A DNA stretch of 16,181 nt from DATBMY01 sp036554605 (lineage in GTDB: Bacteria > Acidobacteriota > Blastocatellia > UBA7656). Positions 13,639 through 16,181 of this stretch are shown piece by piece (the stretch's first letter is position 1; the number at the start of each line of letters is the position of its first letter). The stretch lies in NCBI GenBank assembly GCA_036554605.1, contig DATBMY010000483.1:1-16181 (forward strand), given 5' to 3'. The position numbers and the translations under genes were made by a program. Under the pieces are notes generated by a model. That model was not told the DNA's origin, did not search any database, and saw only the letters and a program-made list of their open reading frames with translations.

Positions 13639-15045
13639 TCAATCCGCGTGCTTACGTTCAGCCTTGAGCTGGCAATTCATGCCTTCGAGTTTGCTTGCTC
13701 GTTCAATAAGGCTCTTGAACGAGGGGCCGCCGTGGGCGACCGGCAGGCCGAGCCTCACCTGTAGATCTTCGAGCGTCAGATCGTCCAGAAAAGTGTGGCC
13801 GGACTTAAGACATGCCTGCTCGGGGACTATGACGAAATCGCCTTCTATGCGGTCGCGCGCTTTCAGGAGATCGCCGCCCGCCAGAAGCCCCGCCACGGTC
13901 ATCTCCTCGCCGAAGAACTGGTTCTTGAGCGCAACCGGATTGAGCCTCGTACCGTACTTTTCGTTCAACTGCCTGACGAAGCCTGAAAGCGTCGGGTAAA
14001 ACAACTCGCCCGTCGCGACCGTGCCTCGCAGCGAGCCCGGCTCAAGACCGAACTCTGTTGCGAGATCGCGTCTGAGCGTCCGCTTCGCCTCCAGTATGAA
14101 GCGGCGCACCATCCCTACGCCATCTTCGATCTGCGGGTAGTCGCCATAGTGAGCGCGAGGCGGAACCCGCAGTCCCGCGCGCAGATAAAATTCGTCGGCA
14201 AGGAAGACGAAGGTCGAGCCAAGACGCCGCGCGAAATCTTTCTGAAGCGGCCGCATGTCCTTTATGAGATCGCGGGCGTAATCTCCCGTCACCGCCTTCA
14301 GCAGGTGCGCGTAGTTGTGGAGCTTTGAAAAGACGACCGGGACAATCGCCACGGAGGTGAGCATGGGGTGAAGCCCCGCCAGATCATTGATAGTGCCGAG
14401 CAGCACCTCGCCGTCATTGATCTCTGGGCAGAGGACTATCTGCGCATGCAGCTCGATGCCGCAATCGGCGAGGTAACGCATCTTGGCGAGCACGTCGTCG
14501 GGCCGCTTTCGGCCGAGCAGGTAACGGCGCACCTCGGGGTCCGTCGCGTGGACCGATACGTATTGAGGCGAAAGCCGCTGCGCTACTATTCGCTCAAGCT
14601 CCATCTTCGATATCGAAGACATCGTCGTGTAGTTGCCGTGCAAAAACGATAGCCTCACGTCCTCGTCCTTGAAGAAGAGCGATTCGCGCGAGCCCGCCGG
14701 GTTCTGATTGCAGAAGCAGAATATGCAGTCGTTGGCGCACTGGCGCGGCGCGAAGTATTCGAAGTCCAGACCCCATATATCGCCTTCGCCCACTTCCACA
14801 TCGACGGTCCGGCTCTCGCCCGAGCTCTTCACAAGGCCGAGCCGCACGCGGTCTTCAGACCCGGCGTAGAATTGAAAGTCGAGAAAGTCGCGGACATCAT
14901 ATCCGTTCACGGTGAGTATGCGGTCGCCTGCTCCGATCCCGGCCTCGTCTCCGAGCGCGAACGGCTCGACCGCGGTCACTACTACGCCTTTTTCCTTCTT
15001 CGGCGTGTTGATGGGATATATGGTCTCGAAAAGTTCCGTGTACAT
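13639..15045 (-). CDS. DUF512-family protein: PDZ domain plus radical-SAM-like CxxxCxxC Fe-S core
   Basis: 468 residues from ATG 15045. The N-terminal PDZ domain (about 19-85; GVVVTAVEPFALGDEAGIGAGDRILTVNG) is followed by RQCANDCIFCFCNQNP, with C103-x3-C107-x2-C110, the cluster-binding pattern of radical SAM enzymes, and then SLFFKDEDVRLSFLHGNYTTM, a hallmark of the DUF512 / 'putative Fe-S oxidoreductase' family. The C-terminal half (ATGELFYPTLSGFVRQLNEKYG...VAGLLAGGDLL) is the DUF512 domain proper. The family is widespread but its substrate is not known to me. An extra Cys at 112 replaces the residue usually found in FCFVDQ-type members. ATG 15045 is chosen because the PDZ fold begins soon after; the frame stays open 49 codons further upstream but reads as non-coding. 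There is no Shine-Dalgarno site; see the promoter entry. Probably cytoplasmic. Confidence 0.9.
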   Translation of the reverse strand: MYTELFETIYPINTPKKEKGVVVTAVEPFALGDEAGIGAGDRILTVNGYDVRDFLDFQFYAGSEDRVRLGLVKSSGESRTVDVEVGEGDIWGLDFEYFAPRQCANDCIFCFCNQNPAGSRESLFFKDEDVRLSFLHGNYTTMSSISKMELERIVAQRLSPQYVSVHATDPEVRRYLLGRKRPDDVLAKMRYLADCGIELHAQIVLCPEINDGEVLLGTINDLAGLHPMLTSVAIVPVVFSKLHNYAHLLKAVTGDYARDLIKDMRPLQKDFARRLGSTFVFLADEFYLRAGLRVPPRAHYGDYPQIEDGVGMVRRFILEAKRTLRRDLATEFGLEPGSLRGTVATGELFYPTLSGFVRQLNEKYGTRLNPVALKNQFFGEEMTVAGLLAGGDLLKARDRIEGDFVIVPEQACLKSGHTFLDDLTLEDLQVRLGLPVAHGGPSFKSLIERASKLEGMNCQLKAERKHAD

Positions 15046-15054
15046 AAGCGAAAA

Positions 15055-15084
15055 AGTATAACAGAGATCGAGCGCCGCGGTCAG
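15055..15084 (-). promoter_or_regulatory. candidate promoter giving a leaderless DUF512 mRNA
   Basis: On the minus strand, CTGACC (15079-15084) and TATACT (15055-15060) are 18 bases apart and resemble sigma-70 boxes (4/6 and 5/6 matches). The -10 ends nine bases before ATG 15045, so transcription would start at or within a few bases of the start codon. That agrees with the lack of a Shine-Dalgarno sequence. Confidence 0.5.
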
Positions 15085-15241
15085 CCGTCGATTTTCAAAC
15101 CCGACCGGAGTGCCTGCGCTTATGTTGTACGGAAGGGTCGAAGGGTTAAGTAAGCTCAGAGTACACGCCGAGAGCGTGCGTTGATGTGACACGCTGGCAA
15201 GCTAAAGCTTGAACTTAGAACTTCCCGAATTTTATACAGCG

Positions 15242-15409
15242 CTAGCAGCGACCGTCGAATGCGTCGGATGCATCAGAGACTTCGGCGAGTACCTGGCTGC
15301 CGCCGAGAAGACGAAAAATGACGAACGTCACTTCCTTCCCCAGAGCATCCTCAAGTTGCCGTCTCTGCTGTTCGGTCAGCTTTATGACTACCTGCTTGTG
15401 CGGTGACAT
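15242..15409 (-). CDS. hypothetical small protein, 55 aa
   Basis: Reads MSPHKQVVIKLTEQQRRQLE, then DALGKEVTFVIFRLLGGSQV and ends AFDGRC before TAG. AAGGAAG lies six bases before the ATG, a strong ribosome-binding site, and the gap from the previous minus-strand gene (stop at 15426) is only 16 bases, so it looks like the third gene of the Crp-type regulator operon. The first 20 residues form a basic amphipathic helix ('KLTEQQRRQLEDALGKE'), followed by a beta-like segment. No signal peptide or metal site is seen. The family is not recognised. An opposite-strand frame over the same bases lacks a ribosome-binding site. Confidence 0.6.
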   Translation of the reverse strand: MSPHKQVVIKLTEQQRRQLEDALGKEVTFVIFRLLGGSQVLAEVSDASDAFDGRC

Positions 15410-15425
15410 TTGAATCTTCCTTGCC

Positions 15426-15689
15426 CTAAGCCTGGTCCTTGATTAGAAACTCCACGGCCTCTAAGGCTGCGCCTATTGTTCCGGTCTCGGAGATAGGTTC
15501 CCACTCGCCGTCCGGTCCCATCACCCATATACCGCAATCTTCGTCAACGCCTATAGACCTTCCCGTGTATTCAAGCGCCAGGCAATTCTTCTCTCCGGCG
15601 CTTGAAGCTTTTGGCGACAGACGCAGCCCTCTGTCCAAGAGCACGTCCGTGATGTAATCGATTACTCTTCGCTGCTCGGTCGTGGCCAT
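15426..15689 (-). CDS. hypothetical protein, 87 aa
   Basis: Follows the regulator after 14 bases and is probably co-transcribed. The N-terminal helix (TEQQRRVIDYITDVLLDRG) is followed by a beta-rich centre (NCLALEYTGRSIGVDEDCGIWVMGPDGEWEP) and a C-terminal helix (GAALEAVEFLIKDQ). One Cys lies in each half of the centre. The ribosome-binding site GAGAGG touches the ATG, closer than usual, so translation may be coupled to the upstream gene. No family is recognised. No signal peptide or membrane span. Confidence 0.6.
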   Translation of the reverse strand: MATTEQRRVIDYITDVLLDRGLRLSPKASSAGEKNCLALEYTGRSIGVDEDCGIWVMGPDGEWEPISETGTIGAALEAVEFLIKDQA

Positions 15690-15703
15690 CCTCTCGCCCC
15701 GGC

Positions 15704-16181
15704 CTATAATTCGCTCAACGCTCGAAGCGCCGTCTTGTCGAGTATGGTTATTCTCTTACGCTCGACTTTTATGATCTTATCCGACTTCAAAGCGTCAAGT
15801 ATGTTTGTCACCGTCTCGCGGTATATGCCGAGCTGCTCGCCGAGGTTTCTGTGAGAGAGTCCCTTCACAACAACTCCGTCGGCGGCAAGCTCCAGCAGCA
15901 GCGCCGCCGTTCTCGAGTCTGCCAGCTGAAACCGGGAACGATAATACTCGGCTTCGAGCGCCGCCAGACGCGGGCCTATAGACCGCAGAACCGCAACCGG
16001 ATTATCCTTGACCCATTGTTTCGCCGTTTCCGTATCCATGAAAGCTATGATCGTGCGTTCCGCCCCGGCCACCGCCGCTGTGCCCAGCATCGACTGACCG
16101 AGCAAAGGCATATCTCCGAACATGGCGCCCGCCAGCAGCTCCTTTACCCTGTGCTGGTCGCGCGCGCGCCTCACCTCGACC
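15704..16181 (-). CDS. Crp/Fnr-family transcriptional regulator (partial, N-terminus beyond window)
   Basis: The frame runs open into the window end, so the start of the cyclic-nucleotide-binding domain is missing; about 158 residues are visible. The visible part of the sensor domain includes GAMFGDMPLLGQSMLGTAAVAGAERTIIAF, the spot where classical CRP has the phosphate-binding cassette (GE..L....R.A). Here the loop lacks the Arg, so cAMP binding is doubtful. A dimerisation helix (AALEAEYYRSRFQLADSRTAALLLELA) leads into the winged-helix HTH: LSHRNLGEQLGIYRETVTNILDALKSDKIIKVERKRITILD. The recognition helix keeps the RET of CRP/FNR-type readers. GTG at 16174 is an in-frame codon but falls mid-domain, so it is not the start. 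The ligand and targets are unknown; it leads an operon with two small unknown genes. Confidence 0.88.
   Translation of the reverse strand, partial: VEVRRARDQHRVKELLAGAMFGDMPLLGQSMLGTAAVAGAERTIIAFMDTETAKQWVKDNPVAVLRSIGPRLAALEAEYYRSRFQLADSRTAALLLELAADGVVVKGLSHRNLGEQLGIYRETVTNILDALKSDKIIKVERKRITILDKTALRALSEL

Noticed and set aside
15046..15192. N-terminal extension of the DUF512 protein to an earlier ATG
   Set aside because: The extra 49 residues read as non-coding, precede the PDZ fold, and contain the best promoter candidate.
15209..15406. Plus-strand frame of 65 codons
   Set aside because: The minus-strand 55-aa frame over the same bases has a strong ribosome-binding site and operon context; this one has neither.

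Overview
The window looks like a chromosomal segment of an Acidobacteriota genome, probably near Blastocatellia/Pyrinomonadaceae. The basis is two very large Oar-like TonB-dependent receptors with N-terminal carboxypeptidase-regulatory domains, a family strongly expanded in that phylum. A short zinc-ribbon protein carrying a C..C..DDGT-type motif, and several small conserved proteins of a style common in these genomes, point the same way. This placement is an inference; no rRNA, tRNA or other phylogenetic marker gene is present.

Left part (1-5640): a mosaic of small genes, many without a recognisable family. On the plus strand lie an ABM-like (dimeric alpha/beta-barrel) protein (74-403) and a Cys-rich small protein (481-786). 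On the minus strand lie a glycine/arginine-rich RRM RNA-binding protein (1441-1767) and, downstream of it, an unknown 178-residue protein (799-1335). After a 449-base gap holding a good promoter candidate and a perfect 12-bp palindrome, a plus-strand run of six closely spaced genes follows (2217-5154): zinc ribbon, unknown 92-aa protein, phage-ABA-sandwich-type protein (apparently frameshifted close to its start), unknown 78-aa protein, delta-9-type fatty-acid desaturase, and an unknown protein with a coiled-coil C-terminus. The RRM protein and the desaturase are both classes linked to cold or membrane-stress responses in other bacteria, so this region may be a stress-adaptation block.

Middle part (5646-13329): two consecutive minus-strand genes for Oar-type outer-membrane receptors of 1239 and 1228 residues. 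Each has its own strong Shine-Dalgarno sequence, signal peptide, C-terminal phenylalanine and downstream hairpin terminator. The pair is bracketed by a near-identical 29-bp direct repeat (5547-5575 and 13536-13564).

Right part (13639-16181): a DUF512-family radical-SAM-like protein with an N-terminal PDZ domain (minus strand), which appears to be transcribed as a leaderless mRNA. Further right is a minus-strand operon consisting of a Crp/Fnr-type regulator (cut by the window end), an 87-aa protein of unknown function and a 55-aa small protein with a strong Shine-Dalgarno site.

No CRISPR array, insertion sequence or integrase was seen. The best candidates for something undescribed are the six-gene small-protein/desaturase run with its shared leader repeat, and the direct-repeat-bracketed receptor pair.
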